Shown here piece by piece: positions 41,982 to 50,015 of a stretch of DNA of 64,000 nucleotides. Under the pieces are notes generated by a model. That model worked only from the letters and a program-made list of their open reading frames with translations. It ran no database searches and had not been told where the DNA came from. A program made the translations under genes and the position numbers. Origin of the DNA: Nocardia mikamii NBRC 108933. Lineage in GTDB: Bacteria; Actinomycetota; Actinomycetes; Mycobacteriales; Mycobacteriaceae. Each line of letters begins with the position of its first letter. The stretch's first letter is position 1. The stretch is taken from the NCBI RefSeq assembly GCF_001613505.1, contig NZ_BDCM01000009.1:310001-374000 (forward strand), given 5' to 3'.

Positions 41982-42929
41982 TCAGCTCGATTGCCTGCCG
42001 GTCGGCCGCTGCGGCGACCGTCGGAGCGATGGCTCGGGTCGGTGCGGTGTCGCGGTCTTTGTGCAGGTGAGCTGCATGAGGTCGAGGTGGCCGCTGCGGA
42101 AGTAGTCGGCGTAGGCGGTCATCTGGTTGATGTAGGCGTTGTAGGTGTCGTGCCCAGCGAGTTCGATCGCCCGGTCGCGGTGCTCGCGCAGGGCGGAGGC
42201 CCAGCACTGCAATGTGGTCGTGTAGTGCGGTCCGAACCTGTCGGTTCCGGTGACGGTGAATCCGGCGTCTTGCGCGTATTCGGTGATGCCCGTGGGATTG
42301 CGGCCGGTCAACGGCGGGAGTCGGTCGATCGGGAAGATGGTCTTGGGCGAAAAGACGGAATCGGTATCCGCGAAACGGATCTGGTGGGCGTCCGATCGAT
42401 CGCGGACCGATGTGACGACGGTCTGCACCAGCAGCACCCCGTTCTCGGGCAGCACCCGGTAGGCGAAATCGAAGAAGTCGGGGTAGCGGCGCGGGTGGAG
42501 GTGTTCCAGCCGACCGATGCACACGATGCGATCCGGATGGCGGTCGAATTCCTCCCAGCCTTGGCGCCGCACACCGCCGTAGGGGCGGCCGCGGATCAGC
42601 CGGTCCACGAGCCGGTCCCGGATATACCGGTACTGGTGGCGGTTGCCGGTCAGCCCGATCGCGTTCGCCCCGTAGGTGTCCATGGCACGCAACATGATCG
42701 AGCCCCAGCCGCAGCCCACATCCAGCAACGTCATGCCCGGCCGCAGATCACATTTGGCCAAGGTGAGATCGATTTTCGCCGATTGGGCTCGTTCCAGCGT
42801 GTCGTCCGGATGTGTCCAGAGCGCGCAACTGTAGGTGCGGGTCGGATCGAGGAACAGGGCGAAGAATTCATCCGGGAGTTCGTCGCGAGATGTGATCGCA
42901 CCAGGAATGGGTCCGGTAACAGTCATCAT
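41982..42929 (-). CDS. Cyclopropane/mycolic-acid-type SAM methyltransferase
   Basis: A 315-residue member of the CmaA/MmaA/PcaA methyltransferase family, which modifies double bonds of mycolic acids or other fatty acyl chains. Features are FFALFLDPTRTYSCALWT, the SAM motif TLLDVGCGWGSIMLRAM, GLTGNRHQYRYIRDR, and IVCIGRLEHLHPRRYPDFFDFAYRVL, where the usual G-x-FEH motif is GRLEH with the catalytic Glu kept. KTIFPIDRLPP replaces the family's YIFPGGELP. ATG 42929 (MMTVTGPIPG) is chosen as the start. It stands alone between decayed regions, so it may have been acquired separately. Whether it works on mycolates is not determined. Confidence 0.85.
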   Translation of the reverse strand: MMTVTGPIPGAITSRDELPDEFFALFLDPTRTYSCALWTHPDDTLERAQSAKIDLTLAKCDLRPGMTLLDVGCGWGSIMLRAMDTYGANAIGLTGNRHQYRYIRDRLVDRLIRGRPYGGVRRQGWEEFDRHPDRIVCIGRLEHLHPRRYPDFFDFAYRVLPENGVLLVQTVVTSVRDRSDAHQIRFADTDSVFSPKTIFPIDRLPPLTGRNPTGITEYAQDAGFTVTGTDRFGPHYTTTLQCWASALREHRDRAIELAGHDTYNAYINQMTAYADYFRSGHLDLMQLTCTKTATPHRPEPSLRRSPQRPTGRQSS

Positions 42930-43086
42930 CGCGGATCCCTTTGCACTCGAACACTGCCGCTGACGGGAGGTTAGCCAGCTTGCTCCCTGCCTCACCTGCA
43001 CGGGGCGAGGCTCAGCACCCTGTCGAGCCTAGGCAGGCTCACAAACCGGGCTGAAGACCTGTGAGCAGGAATTCACCCACATGTAA

Positions 43087-43245
43087 CGGGCCCGGGCACA
43101 CTCCGCTCACCCGCCTGGCAGAACCAGGCGTGGGCTGGCCGGCGACGACACCGCGCAGCTCTACGCGCGGACGGCCCTGCTCCTCCTGGTACAGGGTCAG
43201 TCCGCCGACGTGCGCCGGGCTCAGCTCGCCGAGCTCACCGCATGA
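43087..43245 (+). pseudogene. Fragment of an unidentified gene (C-terminus only)
   Basis: Within the roughly 700-bp gap between the methyltransferase and the SsuD-like gene, a plus-strand frame ends GDDTAQLYARTALLLLVQGQ and SADVRRAQLAELTA, with strong G/C preference at third codon positions. No start exists upstream, because a TAA lies at 43084. It appears to be the 3' end of a lost gene. Its stop codon overlaps an ATG in another frame (ATGA at 43242-43245), a typical operon junction. Confidence 0.4.
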
Positions 43246-43640
43246 GCGCCGCGCACAGCCCACCCATCCAGAAGGATTCCCGTGTCCACGAGTACCTGGC
43301 CTGGGCGGGCGTCCCGGACGTGCGCTGTCTCGCCGGTGGCCTGGACCGCGCCGGCAGTGGATCACGGCCGGCACCGCGACCGACCGGCGGCGACCGTATC
43401 CGGCGTCTTGACACCCGGCGGCACCCACCGCCCTCGAATCCCCCGGAATTTATTTCCGCCGAGGCCGAATCACCGCAGCACACAGTCATTTTCATGCATC
43501 ACGCCGAAGAGCCTGCCGGGCCGCCGGGCGGTCGGTCGGGGTCATACTCACGGTGTTCGCCTCGCCGAACATTCTTCTTCCGGCGGTTGCCAGCAGTGTC
43601 CGCCGCGGACCGCGACCACCGAACAGGACGACCCCGATGA
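43242..43640 (+). other. Open frame with a coding-like first third, leading into the SsuD-like gene
   Basis: A 132-codon frame starts at the ATG overlapping the previous fragment's stop. Its first ~40 codons (HEYLAWAGVPDVRCLAGGLD) have normal coding bias and then become unconvincing, Pro/Arg-rich sequence. It ends with TGA overlapping the SsuD-like start (ATGA at 43637-43640). Either it is a truncated gene or a chance frame. No family is recognised. Confidence 0.3.
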
Positions 43641-44695
43641 GCGCCGAATTCCTCTGGTACATCCCCAACCAAGTGACACCCGGTCACCGAGGCGACACCG
43701 TCACCGCCGATCACAACAGCATCGACACCCTCACCGCCCAGGCGCGGGCGCTGGAGCAGTACGGCTGGAAGGGCGCGCTGCTCGGCACCGGATGGGGACG
43801 CCCGGACACGGTCACCGTGGCGACGGCACTGGCCGCCCGCACCGAGTCGTTCGAGCCGCTGATCGCCATCAGGCCCGGGTATTGGCGGCCCGCCCATTTC
43901 GCCTCCGCGGTCGCGACGCTCGATCATCTGTCCGGCGGCCGGGTGCGGATCAACATCGTGTCCGGCAAGGACGATCTCGCGGCCTATGGCGAAGCGGAGG
44001 AGGATCAGGCCGCCCGCTACGGGCGCACCGAGGAGTTCATCCGGCTGGTTCGCAGGCTGTGGACCGAGGAGCACGTCACCCACCGGGGCACACACTACCG
44101 GGTGACCGATTCCACGGTGCTGCCCCGCATTTCGGCTCGCGAGGGTAGGCCGCATCCCACCCTCTATTTCGGTGGAGCGTCGGCCGCCGCCGAGCGGGTG
44201 GCGGCGACCGTGGCCGATGTGCAGCTGTTCTGGGGCGAGCCGCTCGCCGACGTCCGCGAACGCATCGAGCGGCTCCGGGAACTGAGCGAGCGGCACGGCC
44301 GCGAACTTCCGCCGCTGGAATTCGGCCTGCGGGTCACCACCGTCGTACGCGACACCACCGAACAGGCCTGGGCCGACGCCCAGGCTCGCGTGGCGGAGAT
44401 GGCGAAAAGCCAGGGGGCCGAGCGAGAACCGCTACGGCAGGCCGCGGTCGGCCAGCAGCGGCTCTACGATCTCGCGGCCCGCGGCGACGTCCTCGACGAC
44501 AACCTCTACACCGCGCCGGGCCGAGTGGGCGGAGGCGGTGCGGGCAGTACATGGCTGGTCGGTTCGGCCGAGGACGTCGCCAAATCACTGCGGAAATACC
44601 AGGACCTCGGGATCACCCAGTTCGTCCTGTCCGACACCCCCTACCTCCAGGAGATCCACCGCCAGGGCGAGCACCTGCTGCCCCTGCTGCGCTGA
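43637..44695 (+). CDS. SsuD-type FMNH2-dependent alkanesulfonate monooxygenase homologue
   Basis: A 352-residue LLM-class flavin-dependent monooxygenase. Family features are the N-terminal FLWYIPNQVTPGHRG, GALLGTGWGRPDTVTVATAL, HFASAVATLDHLSGGRVRIN with NIVSGKDD, EFIRLVRRLWTEEHVTHRG, and a C-terminal GVGGGGAGSTWLVGSAEDVA. The layout resembles SsuD (FMNH2-dependent desulfonation of alkanesulfonates), which needs an external flavin reductase; none is seen in this window. ATG 43637 is preceded by a weak GGACGA. The gene points towards, and converges with, the minus-strand oxygenase run and is followed by a strong hairpin. Confidence 0.9.
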   Translation: MSAEFLWYIPNQVTPGHRGDTVTADHNSIDTLTAQARALEQYGWKGALLGTGWGRPDTVTVATALAARTESFEPLIAIRPGYWRPAHFASAVATLDHLSGGRVRINIVSGKDDLAAYGEAEEDQAARYGRTEEFIRLVRRLWTEEHVTHRGTHYRVTDSTVLPRISAREGRPHPTLYFGGASAAAERVAATVADVQLFWGEPLADVRERIERLRELSERHGRELPPLEFGLRVTTVVRDTTEQAWADAQARVAEMAKSQGAEREPLRQAAVGQQRLYDLAARGDVLDDNLYTAPGRVGGGGAGSTWLVGSAEDVAKSLRKYQDLGITQFVLSDTPYLQEIHRQGEHLLPLLR

Positions 44696-44704
44696 GCGAT
44701 ACGA

Positions 44705-44735
44705 CCGAGGCGGAGGGTGTCGCCCTCCGCCTCGG
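44705..44735. terminator. 13-bp hairpin after the SsuD-like gene
   Basis: CCGAGGCGGAGGG (44705-44717) pairs perfectly with CCCTCCGCCTCGG (44723-44735) around TGTCG. It lies between the convergent SsuD-like gene and the minus-strand oxygenase remnant, so it can end transcription from both sides. No U-run follows. Confidence 0.8.
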
Positions 44736-44770
44736 CGAATCAGCTCTATATGGCTGTCGGACAACTGCTT

Positions 44771-45412
44771 TCAAGCCGACTCCGCGACCTCGGCGCGCTG
44801 CCGGCGCGGAACCGGCAGGCCCAGCCGCGCTCGCAGTGTGGGCTCCCGATACTCCTGCTGGAACAGTCCGCGCCGCTGCAGGATCGGGACCACGCCGGTG
44901 GCGAAATTCTCCGAGTCCACCGCGGTTTCGGCGGGCATGATCGTGAACCCGTCCGCGGCTCCCGCCTCGAACCATTCCTGCAGGTCGTCGGCGACCTGTT
45001 CCGGTGTGCCGACCAGCGGCCGGTGCCCCGATCCACCGGCACTGCGTTCGATCAGCTCTCGCGGGGTGCGCGGGCCGGCGGCGATCAGTGCCCGCGTGGA
45101 TTCGCTGAATCCGGTCGAAAACGTTTCGGCCGGAATGGTTTCCGGAAGATCGTCGTGCGCGATCGGGTCATCAGGACCGAACGAGTTCGCCGGCAGGCCG
45201 AGGTTGCCGAGAAGGCCCGCGGTGAGCCGCTCGATCGGCAGCAGGTCGTACAGTTCGCGTTCGCGCAGGCGCGCCTGCTCCTCGGTGGCCGCGATCGGCA
45301 CCACGACGCCGAGGGAGGCCAGCGGATCGGCGTAGGGCAGCCGCGAGGCCTGCCGGAAATGCCTTGGCGTCATCAGCGACAGATTCAGATGGAAACTGTT
45401 GTGGGTGAGGAC
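44771..45412 (-). pseudogene. NtaA/SnaA/DszA-type monooxygenase with a large in-frame deletion
   Basis: The frame begins HNSFHLNLSLMTPRHFRQAS, the first ~25 residues of an LLM NtaA-type monooxygenase. It then jumps directly to GVVVPIAATEEQARLRERELYDLLP and runs through the normal C-terminus (GHRPLVGTPEQVADDLQEWF, AGAADGFTIMP, RRGLFQQEYREPTLRARLGL). Intact relatives at 48771 and 57269 have about 270 more residues here, carrying the flavin-binding TIM barrel. There is no ATG, GTG or TTG at the natural start: the frame is open only back to the TGA that ends the upstream aldo-keto reductase gene. I read it as a dead gene. Its absence from catalysis should not matter given the paralogues. Confidence 0.8.
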
Positions 45413-45415
45413 ATA

Positions 45416-46447
45416 TCAGCCTCGCGTTCCGGTGCCGTGCACGCCGTGCTCGTCGATCAGCGCCAGTTCCTCGTCGGTCAGCGCGGGGAAGCTCAGCGCC
45501 GCGAGGTTGTGGTCGAGCTGTTCGGTGGAGCTGGCTCCGATCAGCGCCGAGGTGATTTCGGGACGCCGCAGCACCCACTGCAGCGCCAGCTGCGCCAGCG
45601 ACTGGCCACGCGATTCGGCGATCTTGTTCAGGGCCGCGGTGCGCTGCCGATAGGTATCGTCGATGACGTCGGGCGAGAGGAAGGCGCTGTTGCGCGCCCG
45701 GGCGCCCTCGGGAATCGTCTCGAGGTACTTGCCGGTCAGAAGTCCCTGTGCCAGAGGTGAATACACGATCACACCGAACCCGTCGGCGCGTGCGGTGTCG
45801 AGCAGCCCGCTCTGTTCCGGTCCGCGGTCGTAGATCGAATACCGGGTCTGGTGGATCAGCAGCGGCACCCCCTCGGCGCGCAGCAGTTCGGCGATCTCGT
45901 GCGCGCGATCCGGCCGGTAGTTGGAGATTCCCACGTACAGGGCCTTGCCCTGGCGCACCGCGTCGACCAGCGCGCCGACCGTCTCCTCCAGCGGAGTCTC
46001 GAGATCGGGGCTGTGGTGGTAGAAGATGTCGACGTATTCGGTGCCCAGATCGCGCAGGCTGTGTTCCAGCGAGACAAGCAACGACTTGCGCGAGCCGCCG
46101 CGAAGGTAGGGGCCTGCGCCGATCGGGTTGCCCGCCTTCGTCGACAGGATCAGCTCGTCGCGGTAGGGCGCCAGATCCTTCGCCAGCACCGCGCCGAAGT
46201 TCAGTTGCGCGCCACGATGCGGTGGGCCGTAGCGGTCGGCGTTGTCGAAGTGGGTGATGCCCAGATCGAAGGCGTGGAGAATGATTTCACGCTGCGTGGC
46301 GAAGGGGTAGTCGGTGCCGAACTTCTGCCAGAGGCCGAACGAGATCGACGGCAGGTCCAGCCCCGAACGCCCGCTGCGGCGATACGGGATCGTCTCGTAG
46401 CGATCGTCGGCGGCGGCGTAGGGCGGCTCGGGGGTGTAGACGGTCAT
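45416..46447 (-). CDS. Aldo-keto reductase (YghZ/GPR-like)
   Basis: A 343-residue NADPH-dependent aldo-keto reductase resembling E. coli YghZ. The catalytic set is Asp and Tyr in HFDNADRYGPPHRGAQ, Lys in LILSTKAGNP, and His in VDIFYHHSPDLETPLEET. Cofactor-side features are ALYVGISNYRPD, YSIYDRG, VYSPLAQGLLTGKYL and SSTEQLDHNLAAL. ATG 46447 follows GAGAGGA. It lies 43 bp after the SfnB-like gene in the same direction and would reduce an aldehyde released by oxidative C-S cleavage; this pairing is inference. Its stop is directly followed by the remnant above. Confidence 0.9.
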   Translation of the reverse strand: MTVYTPEPPYAAADDRYETIPYRRSGRSGLDLPSISFGLWQKFGTDYPFATQREIILHAFDLGITHFDNADRYGPPHRGAQLNFGAVLAKDLAPYRDELILSTKAGNPIGAGPYLRGGSRKSLLVSLEHSLRDLGTEYVDIFYHHSPDLETPLEETVGALVDAVRQGKALYVGISNYRPDRAHEIAELLRAEGVPLLIHQTRYSIYDRGPEQSGLLDTARADGFGVIVYSPLAQGLLTGKYLETIPEGARARNSAFLSPDVIDDTYRQRTAALNKIAESRGQSLAQLALQWVLRRPEITSALIGASSTEQLDHNLAALSFPALTDEELALIDEHGVHGTGTRG

Positions 46448-46490
46448 CGGGTCCTCTCGGGTGGTTGTCGATGGTGAGCGAGGTGGGGGA

Positions 46491-47705
46491 TCAGAAGAGT
46501 CCGGTGGTCGGAGGTTCCGCACCGGTCAGGTGGTACGCGCCGGCGACGGCCTGTTTCCATTGGCGCGGATTGTGATTGGCGACGGTGCGGGCATTGCGCC
46601 AGTGCCGGTCGAAACCGAGGACGCGGTCGGTGATCGAGCCGCCGGCGATGTCGAAGAGCAATTCCGCTGCCGCCAACGCCGATTCGATGGCAACTGTGCC
46701 GGCCTGCGCGACCTCGACCGCGGCCGCGGCGCCGGCGGTGCGAGCCTGCGCTCCGGCCAGGCCCTGCACGTCCCCGAGAGTTTCCGCGGCGAGCAGGACC
46801 ACCGCCCGCGCCGCCTGTGCTCGGGCCGCGATCTGCCCCACCGTCTGGCGGACGTAGGGGTCGTCCACGCTGGTGGTCGCGGAGCTGTGCTTGATCGGGC
46901 GGGCCTTCTCCCGCACGAAGGTGACGGCATCGTCGAAAGCGCGCGCCGCCACTCCGGCCTCGACCGCGGCGAGATAGAGCTGTGCGAAGGAGCCCTGCCA
47001 CGGATTGTCCGGCTCGTCGTCATCGGTGTCGGTGACCTCGTGGGCGTACACTCGCACGTCGGTGAAACGTGTTGTGCCACTGGCGGTCAGCCGCTGCCCG
47101 ACCGCATCGAAATCGTCGAGCCGCTCGATGCCCGCGCGATCGAACGGCACGGTGAAGCGCAAGATGGCGCCGTCCTCGGCTCGCGCCTGGGTGGAGAACC
47201 ACGACGCGTACAGGCCGCCGGTCGAGTAGTACTTCTCGCCGGTGACGATCCAGTCGGCACCCGCGCGGCGGGCTGTCGCATTGGTCTGCCCACTGGCCCC
47301 GCCCGTCCGCTCGTTGGCGGTGCCGGCGAACAGGTCACCGGCGCGCAGCCGCCGCAAGGTCAGCTCCCGCTGCGGTAGATCCGGACGGCTCGCCACCCGA
47401 TTCGCGACCAGGAACGTACTGCGAAGTGCCTGTGCCACACTCGAATCGGCGCGGGCGATGGCGACCACCAGATCGGCGACCGCGCGCACGGAACCGCCTG
47501 CGCCGCCGTCCTCGGCGGCGATACCGGTCAGCGCGATCCGGGTCTCGGCCAGCGCGCGCACCTCGGTGAAGGCGTAATCGCGCGCGGTTTCGCGGGCACC
47601 GGCGGTATCGCCGAGCCGGCGCAGAATCGGTTCGGCGGCGGCGCGGATACCGGCAACGGTCGGGCCGGCCGCCCCCGAGGTGCGATGCGGCTGAACGGCG
47701 GTCAT
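46491..47705 (-). CDS. SfnB/DszC-type acyl-CoA-dehydrogenase-fold monooxygenase 1
   Basis: A 404-residue flavoprotein of the acyl-CoA dehydrogenase superfamily, SfnB/DszC branch (FMNH2-dependent oxygenation of sulfur compounds or sulfone metabolism). Helical N-domain is followed by FAGTANERTGGASGQTNATA, then WIVTGEKYYSTGGLYASWFS, the beta-domain ERLDDFDAVGQRLTASGTTR, and a C-terminal DRHWRNARTVANHNP. The last motif is typical of DszC/SfnB proteins and replaces the acyl-CoA dehydrogenase Glu region. The ATG overlaps the stop of the upstream LLM gene (ATGA at 47702-47705). A reduced flavin supply must come from elsewhere. Confidence 0.9.
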   Translation of the reverse strand: MTAVQPHRTSGAAGPTVAGIRAAAEPILRRLGDTAGARETARDYAFTEVRALAETRIALTGIAAEDGGAGGSVRAVADLVVAIARADSSVAQALRSTFLVANRVASRPDLPQRELTLRRLRAGDLFAGTANERTGGASGQTNATARRAGADWIVTGEKYYSTGGLYASWFSTQARAEDGAILRFTVPFDRAGIERLDDFDAVGQRLTASGTTRFTDVRVYAHEVTDTDDDEPDNPWQGSFAQLYLAAVEAGVAARAFDDAVTFVREKARPIKHSSATTSVDDPYVRQTVGQIAARAQAARAVVLLAAETLGDVQGLAGAQARTAGAAAAVEVAQAGTVAIESALAAAELLFDIAGGSITDRVLGFDRHWRNARTVANHNPRQWKQAVAGAYHLTGAEPPTTGLF

Positions 47706-48724
47706 CGCAGCACCGCCGCAACCGATGGCAGGCCGAGCGCGGAGCGCAACGTCGGACCGGGCGGGGCGGCAGGCAGCGTCGCCACCGCCTCGGCGGCGGC
47801 GAGTACACCGCGAGCGCCACCGGTCGGCGACAACTCCACCGCGTCGAGATCGTAGGCATGCGCCCAGTCCACCAGCCGGGACAGCGCCGCGCGTCCCTCG
47901 TGCCGGTCGCGCACCGTCACCGGCGCGCGACCGATCAGCACTACGTCGCCGCGTCGTCGGCCCACGCGCTCGAGGGCGGCGGTCAGGGCGCGCCCGGCGC
48001 CCGGTACGGCGGCACCCGCCACGATCACCGCATCCGCGGATCGGGCCGCGATATCCCAGCCGACCAGGTCGGTATCGGCGGCGACCACGAGCGGACGCCC
48101 CTGCACCGACGACGGGCCGTCCAGTGGCCCGGCGACGCGATAACCACGGCCCTCGTAATCGATGCCCGCGATCAACGCCGGATCGGCGACTCGCGCACCT
48201 TCCTGATCGCCGAGCAGCGCCGCGCGCGGGAACGACTCCCACAGGCGAGTGAGGATTTCCGTGTACTCCTCCCAGCGCTGCCCGGGAGTGAGCGCCGGCG
48301 ACGGCGCGACGACCGCATCACTGACATCGTCTCCTTCCCCTGGACGCAGCACCACGCCGGCGCGGCCGCCCGTGGCCCGGTCGAAGGACAGTACGCGGCG
48401 GGCGACGTTGTACGGCGGGTTGTGTGTGGTCGCGAGGTCGACCAGATAACCGATCCCACCCGCCCGTCCGGCCAGATATGCGGCGGCGACACCGGGATCC
48501 AGGGCGCGCCTGCCGTCGGCGGAGTCGAGAATGCGCAGGGCGATGACGCCGGCCTCCTGCGCGGTCGCGGCGATGCGCGCGGCGGCGGTAATCGGAATCA
48601 TTTCGCCGACATCGGTTTTCGATGTCAGCGCACCGGAGCCCGACCGGGCGGCACCGGAAGAGGCGGCCGCGGCATCCTGCGCGGAACCGGTTGCGATATC
48701 GATCAGGAACGCAACGGTGCTCAT
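47702..48724 (-). CDS. Divergent LLM-class flavin-dependent protein
   Basis: A 340-residue luciferase-like (LLM) protein, shorter than its NtaA-type neighbours. Recognisable parts are GVIALRILDSADGRRALDPG, GGIGYLVDLATTHNPPYNVARRVLSFDRAT, GGRAGVVLRPGEGD, WEEYTEILTRLWESFPRAAL and a short C-terminus AEAVATLPAAPPGPTLRSAL. Canonical flavin-contact stretches are altered, for example GWNVVTT is replaced by AGVVLRP, so it may be a partner or have a different specificity. ATG 48724 (MSTVAFLIDIATG) is used. It is 46 bp after the upstream NtaA-like gene and coupled to the SfnB-like gene downstream. Confidence 0.8.
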   Translation of the reverse strand: MSTVAFLIDIATGSAQDAAAASSGAARSGSGALTSKTDVGEMIPITAAARIAATAQEAGVIALRILDSADGRRALDPGVAAAYLAGRAGGIGYLVDLATTHNPPYNVARRVLSFDRATGGRAGVVLRPGEGDDVSDAVVAPSPALTPGQRWEEYTEILTRLWESFPRAALLGDQEGARVADPALIAGIDYEGRGYRVAGPLDGPSSVQGRPLVVAADTDLVGWDIAARSADAVIVAGAAVPGAGRALTAALERVGRRRGDVVLIGRAPVTVRDRHEGRAALSRLVDWAHAYDLDAVELSPTGGARGVLAAAEAVATLPAAPPGPTLRSALGLPSVAAVLR

Positions 48725-48770
48725 CGTGCTGCCCTTCGTTCGAGATGCCGGTCCGTGACGATCGGCGCGC

Positions 48771-50015
48771 TCATCGCGCCGCCTCCAGAGGTCCGCGGTC
48801 CCACACCCCGGCCGGCACCGCGGGAACTCCCAGACCGAGGTGATCACGGAGCGTCGTACCGTCGTATTCGGTACGGAACAAGCCGCGCCGGCGAAGTTCG
48901 GGGATGACATGGTCGGCGAAATCGTCGAAGCCGGAAGGTAATACGTCGGGCATCACATTGAACCCGTCTGCGGCGCCGGCCCGGAACCACCGCTCGATAT
49001 CGTCGGCGATCTGTTCCGGGGTGCCGACCACGATGCGGTGCCCGCCGCCGCCGGACAGCTTCTTCAGCAGCTGCCGCAACGTCGGGCTTTCTCGGTCGAT
49101 GATGTCCTTCACGACCCGGTAGAAGGTTTGCGACCCGCCGGCTGCGTCGGGTTCGGGCAACAGTTCGGCGGGGATTCGCTCGTCGTCGGCGAGACCCTCC
49201 AGCGAGATACCGAGCTGTCCGGCCAGCCGGGCGCGCGCATAGGCGTCGGGCAGCAGCTCGTCGAGCAGTTCACGCCGCCGGACCGCCTCCGCCTCGGTGC
49301 TTCCCACGACGGTGGACAGCCCGGGAAGGACCACGATCTCATCCGGGCTCCGGCCGAACGACCGTGCGGCTTCCCGCAATTCGGTGCGGAACGCCCGCGC
49401 GGTGCCGAGATCCTGTTCGGCGGAGAAGATCACCTCCCCGACCCGCGCGGCCAGCCGTTTGCCGTCGCTGGAACCACCGGCCTGCACGACCACCGGCCGG
49501 CCCTGCGGGGAACGGAATTCGGACCGCTCGGCCCAGCTCGCCACGACCCTCTCGACGAATTCCGCCGCCCGCCGATACCGCAGCGCATGGTCGGGTTCGG
49601 CGTCGCGGCCGAAGTTGCGCGCCGCGAGCGGCCCGGCGGTGGTGACCACATTCCAGCCGAATCGGCCGCCGCTGAGATGGTCTAGATCACCCAGGCGGCG
49701 AGCCAGTTCGACGGGATCGTTGTACGACGAGGAGAGCGTGGCGATCAACCCGATCCGCTCGGTCTGCGCCGCGATCCGGGCCAGCACCGTGGTCGGCTCC
49801 AGATTGTTGCCCGGGCGATGCTCGATACTCGGGTCCAGCACCGGCCCGTCGGCGAGGAAGACCGCGTCGAGGGTCGCCTCCTCCGCCTTCTTCGCGATCG
49901 AGGTGTAGTGCTCGATGCCGTAACTCGCCAGGGCGTCGGTTCCGGGGAAGCGCCACGACCCGCCGAACACCCCGGCGTTGAGGATGTTGACGTTGATGTG
50001 CAGCCGGTCGCTCAC
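48771..50015 (-). CDS. NtaA/SnaA/DszA-type FMNH2-dependent monooxygenase 1
   Basis: A 414-residue LLM monooxygenase (NtaA/SnaA/DszA/SoxA group; related enzymes cleave nitrilotriacetate, pristinamycin and dibenzothiophene sulfone). Family motifs are LHINVNILNAGVFGGSWRFPG, AVFLADGP, RIGLIATLSSSYNDP, HLSGGRFGWNVVTTAGPLAARNFG, ALRYRRAAEFVERV and GRPVVVQAGGSS, plus GHRIVVGTPEQIADDIERWF and RRGLFRTEYDGTTLRDHLG at the end. The GTG start overlaps the stop of the SfnB-like gene upstream (GTGA at 50012-50015). It is a close paralogue of the gene at 57269-58603. Confidence 0.92.
   Translation of the reverse strand: MSDRLHINVNILNAGVFGGSWRFPGTDALASYGIEHYTSIAKKAEEATLDAVFLADGPVLDPSIEHRPGNNLEPTTVLARIAAQTERIGLIATLSSSYNDPVELARRLGDLDHLSGGRFGWNVVTTAGPLAARNFGRDAEPDHALRYRRAAEFVERVVASWAERSEFRSPQGRPVVVQAGGSSDGKRLAARVGEVIFSAEQDLGTARAFRTELREAARSFGRSPDEIVVLPGLSTVVGSTEAEAVRRRELLDELLPDAYARARLAGQLGISLEGLADDERIPAELLPEPDAAGGSQTFYRVVKDIIDRESPTLRQLLKKLSGGGGHRIVVGTPEQIADDIERWFRAGAADGFNVMPDVLPSGFDDFADHVIPELRRRGLFRTEYDGTTLRDHLGLGVPAVPAGVWDRGPLEAAR

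Noticed and set aside
43400..43636. SAM or other sulfur-related riboswitch before the SsuD-like gene
   Set aside because: No conserved aptamer core could be recognised in the upstream 240 bases.
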